64,000 nucleotides of DNA, from contig NZ_JAJNMU010000002.1 of NCBI RefSeq assembly GCF_022458865.1, positions 1 to 64,000 of the forward strand, given 5' to 3'. Below are positions 42,589 to 52,309 of the stretch, one piece after another (position 1 is the first letter of the stretch; each line of letters starts with the position of its first letter). Made by a program: the position numbers and the translations under genes. The notes beneath the pieces were generated by a model, which made no database searches, had not been told where the DNA came from, and saw nothing but the letters and a program-made list of their open reading frames with translations. Origin of the DNA: Paenibacillus periandrae. GTDB taxonomy: Bacteria > Bacillota > Bacilli > Paenibacillales > NBRC-103111.

Positions 42589-44318
42589 AATGTTCCCCCC
42601 TGAACAGGAATATGAATGGTTATCGTCGTCCCTTCAAGAGGCTGACTGTATATAAATAGTTCCGCATGCTCGTAAGCCAGATGAAGTCGCTCTCTGACAT
42701 TGGCCATACCGATATCCACCTTCTCATTGACCTTATCCTGTAAGAAACCCATTCCATTATCCGCGATCACTATTTCCAGAATTTCACGATCACTGGCACG
42801 CAGCCAATGGCTTTCTATTCTAAGCAGACAAGGCCGATCCATCGGCTCGATTCCGTGAATAATCGCATTTTCGACAAGCGGCTGAAGCAGCAGCTTGGGC
42901 AGCCGGATCGCATGCACCTCAGCGTCGGATTGAATATAAACCGTTAGCTTGTCGGAGAACCGAATTTGCTGAAGCTCGCCGTATTGGCGTAAAAACTGCA
43001 GCTCTTCTCCAAGTGTCGTCCAATCGTTATGCTCCAATATGTACCGCAGCATGCTGCTCAGGGAAAAGATCGCTTTTTCCAGCAGCTTGCGGTCACCCAT
43101 CCGATTTAATCCAATAAAGCCATTCAACGTGTTGTACAAAAAATGAGGCTGAATTTGCGATTGCAGCGCTCGATATTCGGCGTTGCGTTTGCTTAATACG
43201 GCTTTATATTCACTGTCAATCAGATCGCCAAGCTGATCAATCATCGTATTGAATGCGGCACCCAGCTCGGAGATTTCATCCCTCCCACGAAAAGAAAATC
43301 GGGTATTCAAATCTCCTCGCTGCACCCTGCGCATAACGAGAATCATTTCCTTGAACGGTTTAATGATTGCACTCGACAAGACAAAGAATACTAATAAGGT
43401 CAGGACAATACCACCTCCAGCAAAAAGAGCACCTGCCGCGTACATCCAGCGCACTTTTTCCTTGAGCTCCGTATTGGACAGCAGCACAACAACCGTCCAT
43501 TTGGCCGTTGATATTTGCTTGGATACGACTACGTAGGAATCCACGGTTTGACCATTCGGTCCTTCCAGAATCGCCTTCTCCTCCAGCTCTCTGGACAAAG
43601 GATGAGTGGAATAAATCAATTTTTCGTTATCATCATAAATAGCGATAATCGAGCTTACATTAAAGCGGATATCACGAACAATTCGCTCCAGCACCACCGT
43701 ATCGGCATCAGCCATGATCACAGCCAGCGGCTGGCTTGAATCCGGGTCCTTAATGAGTCGCGCTACCGAAAATACTTGGGTAGTAGTGCGGTACTTCAAA
43801 TAATCCTGCGGATGCACGCTAATAAAACTGACCCTTCCATCCGCCTCAAGCGCCTTCTTGTACCAATCCTGCTTCGTGAAGGGGAAGTTCTCCGTGGCTT
43901 CATTCGCATTCGTTAATGAAGTTACATAGGCAGAGCCATCGAAAGGCAGAAGTATCGTGCCTAAAATATCTTTTCTCGTGTTTTTCAGGAAAATGGGGAG
44001 CGTCCCCGTTAATGACTTCTCCGTTAAGTATTTCGTATAGAGCTCAGTCTCGCTCGTTTCACTTGCCTTTACCTTCAGCGCTTGCATCACCTCGGCACTC
44101 CAGTATGGAGCTACTGTTAATCGCTCCAAATCTTCCAGATACGTTTCCAAATTACCGGAAAGCGTCGTTAATGTCCCTTCTGTCAGAGCCGTCGTATCCT
44201 CCGAAATCAGGCTGTGAAAGTAGGATGGCATAGCCCAAATAATGATTAGCACCGGAACAATGATCGATATGATGAAGAGCATCGTTAGTTTCATTCGTAA
44301 GGAGTATGCAAGTCTCAT
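42585..44318 (-). CDS. Sensor histidine kinase, YesM type
   Basis: About 577 residues. N-terminal membrane segment LTMLFIISIIVPVLIIIWA, extracellular sensor region (35-270), second segment AAGALFAGGGIVLTLLVFFVL, HAMP (ISELGAAFNTMIDQL), kinase domain with QPHFLYNTLNGFIGL, NAIIHGIEPM and DNGMGF. AAAGGGG is 10 bases before ATG 44318. Cotranscribed with the YesN-type regulator; flanked by permeases on both sides. Confidence 0.93.
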   Translation of the reverse strand: MRLAYSLRMKLTMLFIISIIVPVLIIIWAMPSYFHSLISEDTTALTEGTLTTLSGNLETYLEDLERLTVAPYWSAEVMQALKVKASETSETELYTKYLTEKSLTGTLPIFLKNTRKDILGTILLPFDGSAYVTSLTNANEATENFPFTKQDWYKKALEADGRVSFISVHPQDYLKYRTTTQVFSVARLIKDPDSSQPLAVIMADADTVVLERIVRDIRFNVSSIIAIYDDNEKLIYSTHPLSRELEEKAILEGPNGQTVDSYVVVSKQISTAKWTVVVLLSNTELKEKVRWMYAAGALFAGGGIVLTLLVFFVLSSAIIKPFKEMILVMRRVQRGDLNTRFSFRGRDEISELGAAFNTMIDQLGDLIDSEYKAVLSKRNAEYRALQSQIQPHFLYNTLNGFIGLNRMGDRKLLEKAIFSLSSMLRYILEHNDWTTLGEELQFLRQYGELQQIRFSDKLTVYIQSDAEVHAIRLPKLLLQPLVENAIIHGIEPMDRPCLLRIESHWLRASDREILEIVIADNGMGFLQDKVNEKVDIGMANVRERLHLAYEHAELFIYSQPLEGTTITIHIPVQGGTL

Positions 44319-44399
44319 GGATAAATTCCCCTTTGTTGGAAGCGATATCATTTCCAACATTATACGTCATCAGCCACCCCTACGTATATTCGTAATGCA

Positions 44400-45215
44400 T
44401 TACCCCTTAATGGCCCCGGAGGAGAGACCATGTATAAAATATTTTTGTAAAAACAAATACAGGATCGTCATCGGAACAGCACCCATTAATGAGCCTGAAG
44501 CGACCCACCCGATGTTGCTGTTGTATTGACCAAAAAACGCTGAGAGAGCAACTGTTAATGTATGCACCTCTGTTTTTTGCAGAAAAAATACAGAAAAGGA
44601 ATAGTCATTCCAAACCGCGACTCCCGTTAAAATAATAACCGAAGCTGTAACCGGCTTGAGCAAAGGCAAGATGATCCTGAAGAAAAGACCCAGATGACTG
44701 GAGCCGTCAATCATCGCCGCTTCGTCCAGCTCCCTCGGTATCGTACCAATGAATCCGCTGTACAGAAAAATCGTGATCGGCAGGTTAAATGTTACATGCA
44801 GCAGCACAATGCCCCATAACGTATTTAAAGCATGAAGATCCACGTACAGCTTATATAAGGGAACCAAAATCGTCAGGGGCGGAACAATCAACGCAGATAT
44901 AAACAACGTATAGATGAACGTATTCCATTTGGTTTTATAACGGGCAAGTGGATAAGACGATGCGGCGCCAAGAATAATAACGAGGAGCACACTTACAAAG
45001 GTGATGATTATATTATTCATAAAAGCGCTGCCCAACTGGGCCTGCTCCCAAGCTTTGTAGAAATTATCAAGATATAGATAGCCCGGTAATATCCACTTGG
45101 AGCTCGGATCATCAACAGCTTTGAAGGAAGTTGTAATTAGAACATAAAAGGGAAGAATATGCAGCAAACAGATCAGAATCGATATATATTTTAAAGGCTT
45201 CGATATCGTTCTCAT
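44400..45215 (-). CDS. ABC importer permease, MalG type
   Basis: 271 residues, six membrane segments, EAA loop [21 protein letters not shown]-terminus [17 protein letters not shown] 45215 overlaps the upstream permease stop by four bases. Last gene of the operon binding protein, MalF-type, MalG-type. No ATPase gene nearby. Confidence 0.92.
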   Translation of the reverse strand: MRTISKPLKYISILICLLHILPFYVLITTSFKAVDDPSSKWILPGYLYLDNFYKAWEQAQLGSAFMNNIIITFVSVLLVIILGAASSYPLARYKTKWNTFIYTLFISALIVPPLTILVPLYKLYVDLHALNTLWGIVLLHVTFNLPITIFLYSGFIGTIPRELDEAAMIDGSSHLGLFFRIILPLLKPVTASVIILTGVAVWNDYSFSVFFLQKTEVHTLTVALSAFFGQYNSNIGWVASGSLMGAVPMTILYLFLQKYFIHGLSSGAIKG

Positions 45216-46168
45216 GAGGTCACTTCCTTTCGGCGAAGGAAATACAGTGAGCTGATGCTAATGATGGATATGATGACAAACATCAAATTACCCAAAGCTG
45301 CCGCATAACCTGCATCCTGTCTGGCAAAATAAAGCTGATACATCAATGTCGATAACGATGCGGATGCATAACCCGGCCCGCCGCCTGTTAAGGAAACGAC
45401 CACATCAAACAGCTTAAAGCCGCCTATCAGATTCAAAACAATGTTGATGGTCACGGATGGAGCAAGTAAAGGCCAGGTCACATGGATAAATTGGGAAAAC
45501 TTTGTCGCACCATCAATTTGAGCGGCTTCGTAGTAATCTTTTGGTATCGTTTGTAAGCCTGCCAAAAAAATAACCATCGCGATCCCCAAATACTGATACG
45601 TGTTAACGAAGGTAATCAACCATACGTTGATTTTATCGTTGGCAAGCAAATTGATCGGTTCATTGGCAAATAAAAGAATAATATCATTAAGCGCTCCACC
45701 GTTATATTGGAAAAAGAAGTACCAGATATACCCCATAATTAGCGGACTGATGATAACAGGCAAATAAATGATGGTACGCGTCAAGCCGCGCATGCGTATG
45801 CTTTGATTTAACAGCAGTGCGTACAACAAGCCCACCAGGTTTTGAAAAAATGTGCTGCCTAAGCCATAAATAAACGTATTTTTGATTGTATTCCCGATAA
45901 TCGGATCCTTGAACATCCGTAAATAATTATCCACCTGTACCCAGCCGTATTCCTGTGAGTACCCGTCCCAGTTCGTAAACGAAATTTGAATCCCTTTTAT
46001 AAAAGGGTATAAAATGAACACACTAAATAAGGCTAACGCAGGAATATACATAAGGTTAAGCACGGAGGCCGAACGGCTCCATTTGATCAAGCGATTGGTT
46101 TCCTGCTTCGTGGTTTTCAGCCTCGAAAGGTTATCACGGCTTGCTGGCTCTGAAGTGGTTCTTGACAT
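45212..46168 (-). CDS. ABC importer permease, MalF type
   Basis: About 318 residues, six membrane segments ([19 protein letters not shown] first), EAA loop [20 protein letters not shown] and [22 protein letters not shown] precedes ATG 46168 by a good distance. Second gene of the importer operon, starting 74 bases past the binding protein. Confidence 0.92.
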   Translation of the reverse strand: MSRTTSEPASRDNLSRLKTTKQETNRLIKWSRSASVLNLMYIPALALFSVFILYPFIKGIQISFTNWDGYSQEYGWVQVDNYLRMFKDPIIGNTIKNTFIYGLGSTFFQNLVGLLYALLLNQSIRMRGLTRTIIYLPVIISPLIMGYIWYFFFQYNGGALNDIILLFANEPINLLANDKINVWLITFVNTYQYLGIAMVIFLAGLQTIPKDYYEAAQIDGATKFSQFIHVTWPLLAPSVTINIVLNLIGGFKLFDVVVSLTGGGPGYASASLSTLMYQLYFARQDAGYAAALGNLMFVIISIISISSLYFLRRKEVTS

Positions 46169-46241
46169 GATGTCCTCCATTCTCTCCTGTAAAGAGCAAT
46201 GGGGAGCCCGATAGAGCGAGCCCCCCGTCTATAAGCTCTCC

Positions 46242-47564
46242 TTATTTTTTGCGTAGACGTTCAACTTCCTGCTTCATGTTTTGGGCAAACTGCTGTGGGG
46301 TTATCCGATCAGCCAGCAGCTCGGTTCCTTGCTTACACATAACGTCCCACATGCCATTGGGCAAATAAACGCGGTCAAAGTAAGGGAATACACGAATATT
46401 CTCAAACTCTTTATAAAAAGCGGAAAAATTATGATTAGCTTCGACGCCCTTGAGTCCAGGAGGCAATTTGGTGGAATTCGCAATTTTAGTCATGTTCTCT
46501 TTTTTGGCAAAAAACGCGACCAGCTTCTTCGATTCCTCCATACGTTTGGTATCCTTGAAAATCCCCATTGTATTTCGTTCGCCACCAGAGAAGTTAGGTG
46601 CATCTCCAGCTACCATAGAAGGAACCGGAATGTAGCCCATTTTCAAATTGGCATTTACTTTACTTACTTCATCAGCGAATGATGGGCCCGATAGAGCAAA
46701 AGCTACCTTGCCATTAGCAAACAGCTTGGGCATATCACTGTATTTGGCAGTCAGCGCGTCCTTGTTGATGTAGCCCTTCTTTTGAAGATCCAATAGCTTT
46801 TGTGACAAATCAGCCCATTTGTTCCAGTCAAAGGTATTATTCATTAGGGCCTCGGCATCATTTTTGGGTGCACTAATGAACGCAGAAGTCGAGAAAATAT
46901 CCAAATACGAGCCGATCATCCAATTATCGATTCCAGAGAAGTAGAAAGGTGTGACGTCCCCCTTGGACTCGGTTTTAATTTTCTCCGCTGCTGCCATCAG
47001 TTCATCATAGGTTTTGGGTGGCTGAATGCTGTATTGCTTGAGAAGGTCAGCATTGTACACGATTCCGTCCTTCGCTTCACTAATAACGAGAGCGTACACT
47101 TTTCCATCTTTATCGGTCACGACATTTTTGATCGTATCTGTCATTTGTGAAGCCCATGCTTCTCCGCGGAGATCTGCCAAATATTTTCCATATCGGATCT
47201 GGGCCCAGCCATGGGTATCGAACACATCAGGCAAATCGTTAGCAGCCATTTTGACCTTTAGTAAATTCTCATACTCCGTTCCCGGGAACTGCAGCTCCAC
47301 ATCAATGTCAGGATTTTCCTTTTTGAACGCTTCACCAATTTCCCTGTAAATCGTTTGAACCGGTGGATCATTAACCGTACTGTATACAGTAAGCTTGGAT
47401 TTGGCCCCTCCGGTGCTTGGTGCCGGTTTAGCTGCTTCTGTTTTGGCCGGGGGTTCTGTCTTCGGCGTCTCTCCTCCCGCTTGTCCCGTCCGGCTCGAGC
47501 AGCCTGCTACCAGAACCGAGCTGACAAGCAATAAAGATAAAGTACCTTGGGTCCATTTCTTCAT
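46242..47564 (-). CDS. ABC importer solute-binding lipoprotein
   Basis: 440 residues. Lipoprotein signal ends LVAGC with Cys22, Pro/Lys/Thr-rich linker, then an extracellular binding fold of the bacterial family 1 type (NPDIDVELQFPGTEYENLLK.., ..NDLPDVFDTHGWAQIRYG). GGGGAGG precedes the ATG. First gene of a three-gene importer operon. A cre-like site lies 67 bases upstream. Related to, but distinct from, the two binding proteins upstream. Confidence 0.92.
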   Translation of the reverse strand: MKKWTQGTLSLLLVSSVLVAGCSSRTGQAGGETPKTEPPAKTEAAKPAPSTGGAKSKLTVYSTVNDPPVQTIYREIGEAFKKENPDIDVELQFPGTEYENLLKVKMAANDLPDVFDTHGWAQIRYGKYLADLRGEAWASQMTDTIKNVVTDKDGKVYALVISEAKDGIVYNADLLKQYSIQPPKTYDELMAAAEKIKTESKGDVTPFYFSGIDNWMIGSYLDIFSTSAFISAPKNDAEALMNNTFDWNKWADLSQKLLDLQKKGYINKDALTAKYSDMPKLFANGKVAFALSGPSFADEVSKVNANLKMGYIPVPSMVAGDAPNFSGGERNTMGIFKDTKRMEESKKLVAFFAKKENMTKIANSTKLPPGLKGVEANHNFSAFYKEFENIRVFPYFDRVYLPNGMWDVMCKQGTELLADRITPQQFAQNMKQEVERLRKK

Positions 47565-47630
47565 ATCTTCAATTTCCTCCCCTAATCAATTTCCTTTAAT
47601 TGTTATTTCTAAGATGTATTGTATCATCAT

Positions 47631-47644
47631 TGTATGCGTTTACA
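47631..47644. promoter_or_regulatory. cre-like CcpA operator
   Basis: TGTATGCGTTTACA matches 13 of 14 positions of TGWAANCGNTNWCA, 67 bases before the binding-protein start. Suggests carbon catabolite repression of this importer. Confidence 0.6.
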
Positions 47645-47706
47645 TGAGATACTAATCTACGATAAAAGCGCTCATTTTTACTCCACCCAGCTTCTCGGTA
47701 ACAAAA

Positions 47707-47752
47707 AACGATCAGGACCAGAGCTTCAGTAGCTGCTCATGTCCTGATCGTT
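47707..47752 (-). terminator. Rho-independent terminator
   Basis: Stem AACGATCAGGAC / GTCCTGATCGTT, then TTTTTT on the minus strand, eight bases past the stop of the 47761 gene. Confidence 0.88.
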
Positions 47753-47760
47753 TTCATTCA

Positions 47761-49107
47761 TTATTTTTTGTTTTTGGCAAGGATGGCATTCGCTTCTTTA
47801 CGGAACTTGGCTGCTCCATCCTCTACGGAAATTTTCTTGTACAGAATTTGCTCGCCTACATCCTGTAGAACCTTCAGAACTTCAACAGAACCTACTGGGT
47901 ATGGAGGATCGTTCGGACTGCTGTTCTCTGCTGCCCATGCTACATATTCAAATACTTTGGTTTCTTCCGGCTTTAAGAGCGGTTTCAGAGCTTCCTGAAT
48001 TTTGGAGTTAATTGGAACACCGCGCTCGCCCTTCATGATTTTGTGAACTTCAAGATCATTGATAAAGAAGTTAACGAATTTGATTGCTTCTTCTTTATTT
48101 TTGGAGTTCTTGGTAACGGACAAGCCTTGGCTTGATTTCAGGAACAGTGCTTTTTTGCCTGTATTGCCTGGAGGTGCAATGATTTCAGTAGGACGTTTGG
48201 CTGCTGCAGTCCAAGCGATATATTGGTTGGACCAAGCGAAGGAAGCACCTGCGTTGCCCAGCACCATTTCGTCATCTTCCGGCGTCAATTTCTTTTGTGC
48301 CATCTTGTCCAGAGTCAATACGTAACCAGCATCATACCATCTTTGGTAACGTTTGAAGAAGTCGATAAACGGCTTGTCATCGGTATATCCAAGTGCTGTA
48401 CCGTCAGCTGTATAGATTCTTTGGTCTACACTGCGCAGGTAGTAAGGGAAGAAGGTTTTGTAATCGACACGGTCGCTGAACAGCTTGCCATTTTCCTTGA
48501 ACTTCTTAGCCAAGGCCTCCATGTCATCCCAGGTCCAATCCTTGGCAGGTACAGAAGCGCCGACTTTCTTCAACAGGTCTGCATCCATAACAGGGCCAAG
48601 TGCATTCACACCCATTGTTAATTGATATTGCTTGCCGTCATATTCACCGATTTTCAGGTACGCTGGTGAGATATTGGTTTTATCAATCGTTCCTTTATCC
48701 ATATAAGGACGTAGATCCTCAAGCTGTCCGCGACCACCGAATTGACTGATATAGGCATCATCCATTTGGATAATATCAGGCAAATCATTAGCAGCTGCTT
48801 GCGGAGCAAGCTTTTTCCAATAGTCGTCAAATGCTGCATACTCAGCTTCGATCTTGACGTTCGGATTTTTTTGTTGATACAGCTCGATAATTTTCAGTGT
48901 ATAGTCATGTCTTGCTTGACCGCCCCACCAGGAGAAACGCAATTTCACAGGATCTTTGCTTGTTGATGCTGCTGGAGCTGGAGCAGGTGTGGCTGCATCC
49001 GGTTTTTTCGTTGTATCCGCTCCGGCTGATGGTGTAGCGGTAGCTCCACATCCCGAGGCTGTAACTAGCAATGCTGCAGATAAGATTAATGTTAGCGCTT
49101 TCTTCAT
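47761..49107 (-). CDS. ABC importer solute-binding lipoprotein (tandem copy 1)
   Basis: 448 residues. Signal peptide ending ASGC (Cys20), then a family 1 type binding domain starting KLRFSWWGGQARHDYTLKII and with SFAWSNQYIAWTAAAKRPTE near residue 300. AAAGGGAGG precedes the ATG. Most of the sequence aligns without gaps with the protein at 49346, so the pair arose by duplication. Promoter box b upstream. No permease gene adjoins. Confidence 0.92.
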   Translation of the reverse strand: MKKALTLILSAALLVTASGCGATATPSAGADTTKKPDAATPAPAPAASTSKDPVKLRFSWWGGQARHDYTLKIIELYQQKNPNVKIEAEYAAFDDYWKKLAPQAAANDLPDIIQMDDAYISQFGGRGQLEDLRPYMDKGTIDKTNISPAYLKIGEYDGKQYQLTMGVNALGPVMDADLLKKVGASVPAKDWTWDDMEALAKKFKENGKLFSDRVDYKTFFPYYLRSVDQRIYTADGTALGYTDDKPFIDFFKRYQRWYDAGYVLTLDKMAQKKLTPEDDEMVLGNAGASFAWSNQYIAWTAAAKRPTEIIAPPGNTGKKALFLKSSQGLSVTKNSKNKEEAIKFVNFFINDLEVHKIMKGERGVPINSKIQEALKPLLKPEETKVFEYVAWAAENSSPNDPPYPVGSVEVLKVLQDVGEQILYKKISVEDGAAKFRKEANAILAKNKK

Positions 49108-49171
49108 ATCTGTATCCTCCCTTTATTTCGAGTTCTACAAGAATTATTATCACTCTTTTTGATCAAAATAT

Positions 49172-49209
49172 GAATTCAAAAAACCGTTATCCTTGTTTAA
49201 AAAACAGAC
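49172..49209 (-). promoter_or_regulatory. Shared activator box and promoter, copy b
   Basis: Minus strand GTCTG-TTTTTTAAACAAG..AACGG and TTTTTTGAATTC, followed by TTCATA and 16-17 bases on by GATAAT. It is 65-100 bases before the ATG at 49107. Same order as copies a and c. Confidence 0.6.
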
Positions 49210-49265
49210 ATTTCATCCTGCATAGACATTTTGAACGGAATTGCATCCTTTTTTCACCATAAAAG

Positions 49266-49306
49266 AAGAATCAGGTCTCAGCTCAACATGAACTGGCCTG
49301 ATTCTT
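49266..49306 (-). terminator. Rho-independent terminator
   Basis: Stem AAGAATCAGG / CCTGATTCTT, then CTTTT on the minus strand, 40 bases past the stop of the 49346 gene. Confidence 0.8.
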
Positions 49307-49345
49307 GACAGGGAATGATCCCAAAGTCGCCTTTTGATCACAAAA

Positions 49346-50680
49346 CTATGACTTTTTATTGTACTTAGCCAGAATCGCGTTGGCTTCTATCCGGAACCTG
49401 GATGCTGCGTCCTCGATTGAAATCTTTTTGTACAGGATTTGCTCGCTGATATCCTTTAACAGCTTCTCCACTTCTACCGCGCCAATCGGATTGGGGGCAT
49501 CGGCAGGACTGCTGTTGGCTTCCGCCCAGGCTACATATTCGAATACTTTTAATTCTTCAGGATTAAGCAGCGGCCTCAAGGCTTCCTTGACCTTGGACGA
49601 TATGGGAACACCACGCTCGCCCTTCATGATTTTGTTGGCTTCAATGTCATTGATAAGGAAGTTTATGAATTTGGCAGCCTCCACTTTTTGCTTCGAGTTT
49701 TTTGTAATCGCAAATCCCATGCTTGCTTTGAGGAATAAGCCTTTCTTGCTGTTCGGTCCCGGCGGCGGGAGCAGCTCCGTTGGACGTTTGGCAGCCGCTG
49801 ACCAAGCTGCATACTGATTGGACCAAGTGAAGGATGCCATCGCGTTGCCCAGCACCATTTCATCATCCTCCGGGGTGAGCTTCTTCAGCGCGAGCTTGTC
49901 CAGACTCAGGAAGTATCCGGCGTCATACATTTTTTGATAACGTTTATAATAATCGATAAATGCCTTATCACTGGCATAGCCGAGAGTGGCTCCGTCCGGA
50001 TCGAACAATTTTTGATCTATGGAACGCAGATAATAGGAAAAATACACATCATATCGCATGTAATCACCCAACAGCTTGCCGCTTGCCTTCATTTGTTTGC
50101 CAAGAACCTCCAGATCATCCCAAGTCCAATCCTTGGAAGGCATTGCGACACCTGCTCTGCGAACCAGCTCAGGATCAATCGTCGAACCGAGCGCATTAAC
50201 ACCAGCTGTAATTTGATACAGCTTGCCACCATACTGGCCGCTGTTAAGTGTGTTGGCAGCTACCGTGCTAACATCAATGGTTTGATTATGAATGTAGGGA
50301 GTTAATTCCTCCAGCTGAGCTCTTCCGGCAAATTGACTCAGATAAGAGATATCCATGGAAATAATATCGGGCAAATCGTTCGCTGCTGCCTGTGGAGCCA
50401 GTCTTTTCCAATAATCGTCAAATGCCGCATATTCAGCTTCAATCTTGACGTTAGGGTGCTCCTTCTGATACAGCTCAATGATTTTGAATGTATAATCATG
50501 CCGGGACTGCCCGCCCCACCATGCAAAACGAAGCTTGATCGTTTCCTTGCTGGTGCCTGCTGCTCCAGTCTCCGGCTTAATAGCTATGTCCTTCGTTGTT
50601 GGTTCGGCTGTATTTGCCCCACAAGCAGTTGTTGTAAGTAGCAATGATACAGAAACCAGAAGCATTAATGTCTTTTTCAT
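49346..50680 (-). CDS. ABC importer solute-binding lipoprotein (tandem copy 2)
   Basis: About 444 residues. Signal peptide ending TTAC (Cys20), then KLRFAWWGGQSRHDYTFKII, ..VKIEAEYAAFDDYWKRLAPQ.. and SFTWSNQYAAWSAAAKRP. Same length and order of motifs as the protein at 47761. AAGGGGG lies before ATG 50680. A TnpB transposon sits about 90 bases upstream and splits its promoter box, so its expression may differ from that of its twin. Confidence 0.92.
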   Translation of the reverse strand: MKKTLMLLVSVSLLLTTTACGANTAEPTTKDIAIKPETGAAGTSKETIKLRFAWWGGQSRHDYTFKIIELYQKEHPNVKIEAEYAAFDDYWKRLAPQAAANDLPDIISMDISYLSQFAGRAQLEELTPYIHNQTIDVSTVAANTLNSGQYGGKLYQITAGVNALGSTIDPELVRRAGVAMPSKDWTWDDLEVLGKQMKASGKLLGDYMRYDVYFSYYLRSIDQKLFDPDGATLGYASDKAFIDYYKRYQKMYDAGYFLSLDKLALKKLTPEDDEMVLGNAMASFTWSNQYAAWSAAAKRPTELLPPPGPNSKKGLFLKASMGFAITKNSKQKVEAAKFINFLINDIEANKIMKGERGVPISSKVKEALRPLLNPEELKVFEYVAWAEANSSPADAPNPIGAVEVEKLLKDISEQILYKKISIEDAASRFRIEANAILAKYNKKS

Positions 50681-50746
50681 CAAGTACAGTACCCCCTTGT
50701 CTCTACTCCTGCACAAGGTCTATTATTACGCTTTTTCGTTCAAATA

Positions 50747-50770
50747 TGAACCTAATATACCGTCCTGCTT
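50747..50770 (-). promoter_or_regulatory. Shared activator box, copy c, right half
   Basis: Minus strand AAGCAGGACGGTATATTAGGTTC continues with TTCATA-type -35 and AATAAT. The left half (CTCTGTTTTTTTAAC, 52290-52304) lies on the far side of the inserted TnpB element. Joined, the two halves match copy b. Confidence 0.55.
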
Positions 50771-50990
50771 GATGAACCTCCCCTGCCTACGTTTTGCTTA
50801 GAGGCAGGAGTTTCTTACTACTACTTACCGTAACTTTCTACAAAACAGCAGGTTGGCTGCTGTCTTTCACTACCCTGATAGCGGAAACGTTGACAGCAAG
50901 TTATCGTAAGCAACACTTTCGCAAGTGGGTGGGAACCTCACCATCTACTACTTCTAGCTTTAGGCTATCCGTAGATACTTGATCTCCTGG
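50771..50990 (-). ncRNA. Putative omega (guide) RNA scaffold
   Basis: Region from the end of tnpB through the right end. Hairpins: CACTT-GCGA-AAGTG at 50927-50914, ACAGCAG..CTGCTGT at 50863-50845, and a right-end hairpin with arms CTCCTGCCT and AGGCAGGGGAG. In this family such a transcript runs to the element end, with the guide taken from the flanking DNA; here the guide would read AAGCAGGACGG onward from 50770. Confidence 0.5.
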
Positions 50991-52129
50991 GTTTCTCCCA
51001 AATGTCGGATCTCTCCATACAGATGCTTGGATAAGATCCCTTTGCTCCCATGGACATCCCGATGCTCCTTATAGCCGCACCAACATCTGTAATTTCTTGT
51101 AGACGTCTTGTTCCGTCTACCGCAACAAGGGCATTGTTGGCTCGTATAGCTTTCATCGATCGTTTTCACGCGGGTTCCATATGCTTCAAACTTGTATCGG
51201 ATTTGCTTCTGGATCTTGCCAAAGCTCCAATTGGATAACTTTTGGTTCACTACCTTTCTTCTTTTCTTTTTCGTGTTCCGCTGTACGCCTTCGACTTGTC
51301 CGATGACCACTTCTTTGGCTTCATTTTCCGTACACCACTGTACAAATTGCCGGGTTGTTTTGTGAATCGCATCGTTCATTTGCCGTTCGCTCTTACTCAA
51401 TATGTATTTGTGGGCTCGGTTATATCGCTTCCACTGCCGGCTGCCTTTCTTGCATTTACTCATGAGCCGCTGAATTTCTGCTAACTTCTTATTTCTGAGT
51501 CTGTGAACACTTCTTAGCTTTCTGCCTGTTATGATGATGGATTTGTTCTCGGTGGTCGTTGCGGCAAGGGAATGAATCTCACCCAAATCCACGCCAACCA
51601 ACTGTTTCCCGACATTTTCCACAGCTACTTTTCCATCCTCGTAACTCATTGAAATCATGAGTTTTCGATCAAACACGAGTTCGATTTCTTTGATCTCTGC
51701 AGCAGGCAGGCGAGGCACTGTAATCCAGATGGCTTGCTGTCTTTTTCCCTTCCACACCCCTAAACTGAGTTGTAGGGTATTCCCCTCGATCTGGAAAGCT
51801 TTGTCCACCCATTTCGTGTTGAAATGGCTCTTCTTCTTGTAGGGGTATTTAGGGTTCAGTCCTTGTTTTCTCGCTTGTTGCGCGCTATCCCGCGAGAATA
51901 AGTACTTATGGCACACCGCTTGGACCGATTGAGAGTGTAGGGGGAATTGACCTTTCAGTTCGGATTGCAACTGCGATTGGCTGATCCATTTCCCCTCGTG
52001 TTGGTGTGCATAATTTCTAGCGTGGGTCAGACATTCGTTCCATATTTCTGCGGATATTCGATTGCATGCAAACAGTCGATTTAGATTCTCTTTTGTCGTT
52101 CGGAATTCCGTTTTTATACAGCGAATCAT
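50960..52129 (-). CDS. tnpB: RNA-guided nuclease TnpB (IS605 OrfB family)
   Basis: About 389 residues. The split RuvC catalytic residues are present: Asp181 in GVDLG, Glu280 in GQVEG and Asp358 in HRDVHG; a zinc ribbon CxxC (C333-C336) and CxC (C349-C351) lies before the last motif. It looks intact and active. ATG 52129 is chosen with AAGGAAG upstream; the longer frame begins with a weak start. TnpB cuts DNA at a target next to a short motif, guided by RNA from the right end, and so protects the element from loss. The target motif here should be TTTAAC-like. Confidence 0.93.
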   Translation of the reverse strand: MIRCIKTEFRTTKENLNRLFACNRISAEIWNECLTHARNYAHQHEGKWISQSQLQSELKGQFPLHSQSVQAVCHKYLFSRDSAQQARKQGLNPKYPYKKKSHFNTKWVDKAFQIEGNTLQLSLGVWKGKRQQAIWITVPRLPAAEIKEIELVFDRKLMISMSYEDGKVAVENVGKQLVGVDLGEIHSLAATTTENKSIIITGRKLRSVHRLRNKKLAEIQRLMSKCKKGSRQWKRYNRAHKYILSKSERQMNDAIHKTTRQFVQWCTENEAKEVVIGQVEGVQRNTKKKRRKVVNQKLSNWSFGKIQKQIRYKFEAYGTRVKTIDESYTSQQCPCCGRRNKTSTRNYRCWCGYKEHRDVHGSKGILSKHLYGEIRHLGETQEIKYLRIA

Positions 52130-52309
52130 GCTGGTTTCACTTCCTTCTCTGGAGATGAACGCGAACATATATTCCTATTTTATCAGAAGTCAAATCCTTT
52201 TGCTACAAGAAAAAATGCCATTCATCCCCGTCTTAACGACAGCGGTTGGAGGGCATTGTCGTTGGAAGTGGGGAATTCTGGCTGATTTTGTTAAAAAAAC
52301 AGAGCCTGT

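Larger units (their letters stand above)
50771..52289 (-). mobile_element. TnpB-only IS605/IS1341-type element
   Basis: 1519 bases, set by comparison with the intact promoter copy b: host sequence stops at TTTAAC (52295-52290) and resumes at AAGCAGG from 50770. The right end shows the usual subterminal hairpins of this family and ends GGGAGGTTCATC. No TnpA gene is present, so it needs a transposase in trans. No target duplication, as expected for single-strand transposition. Confidence 0.7.
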
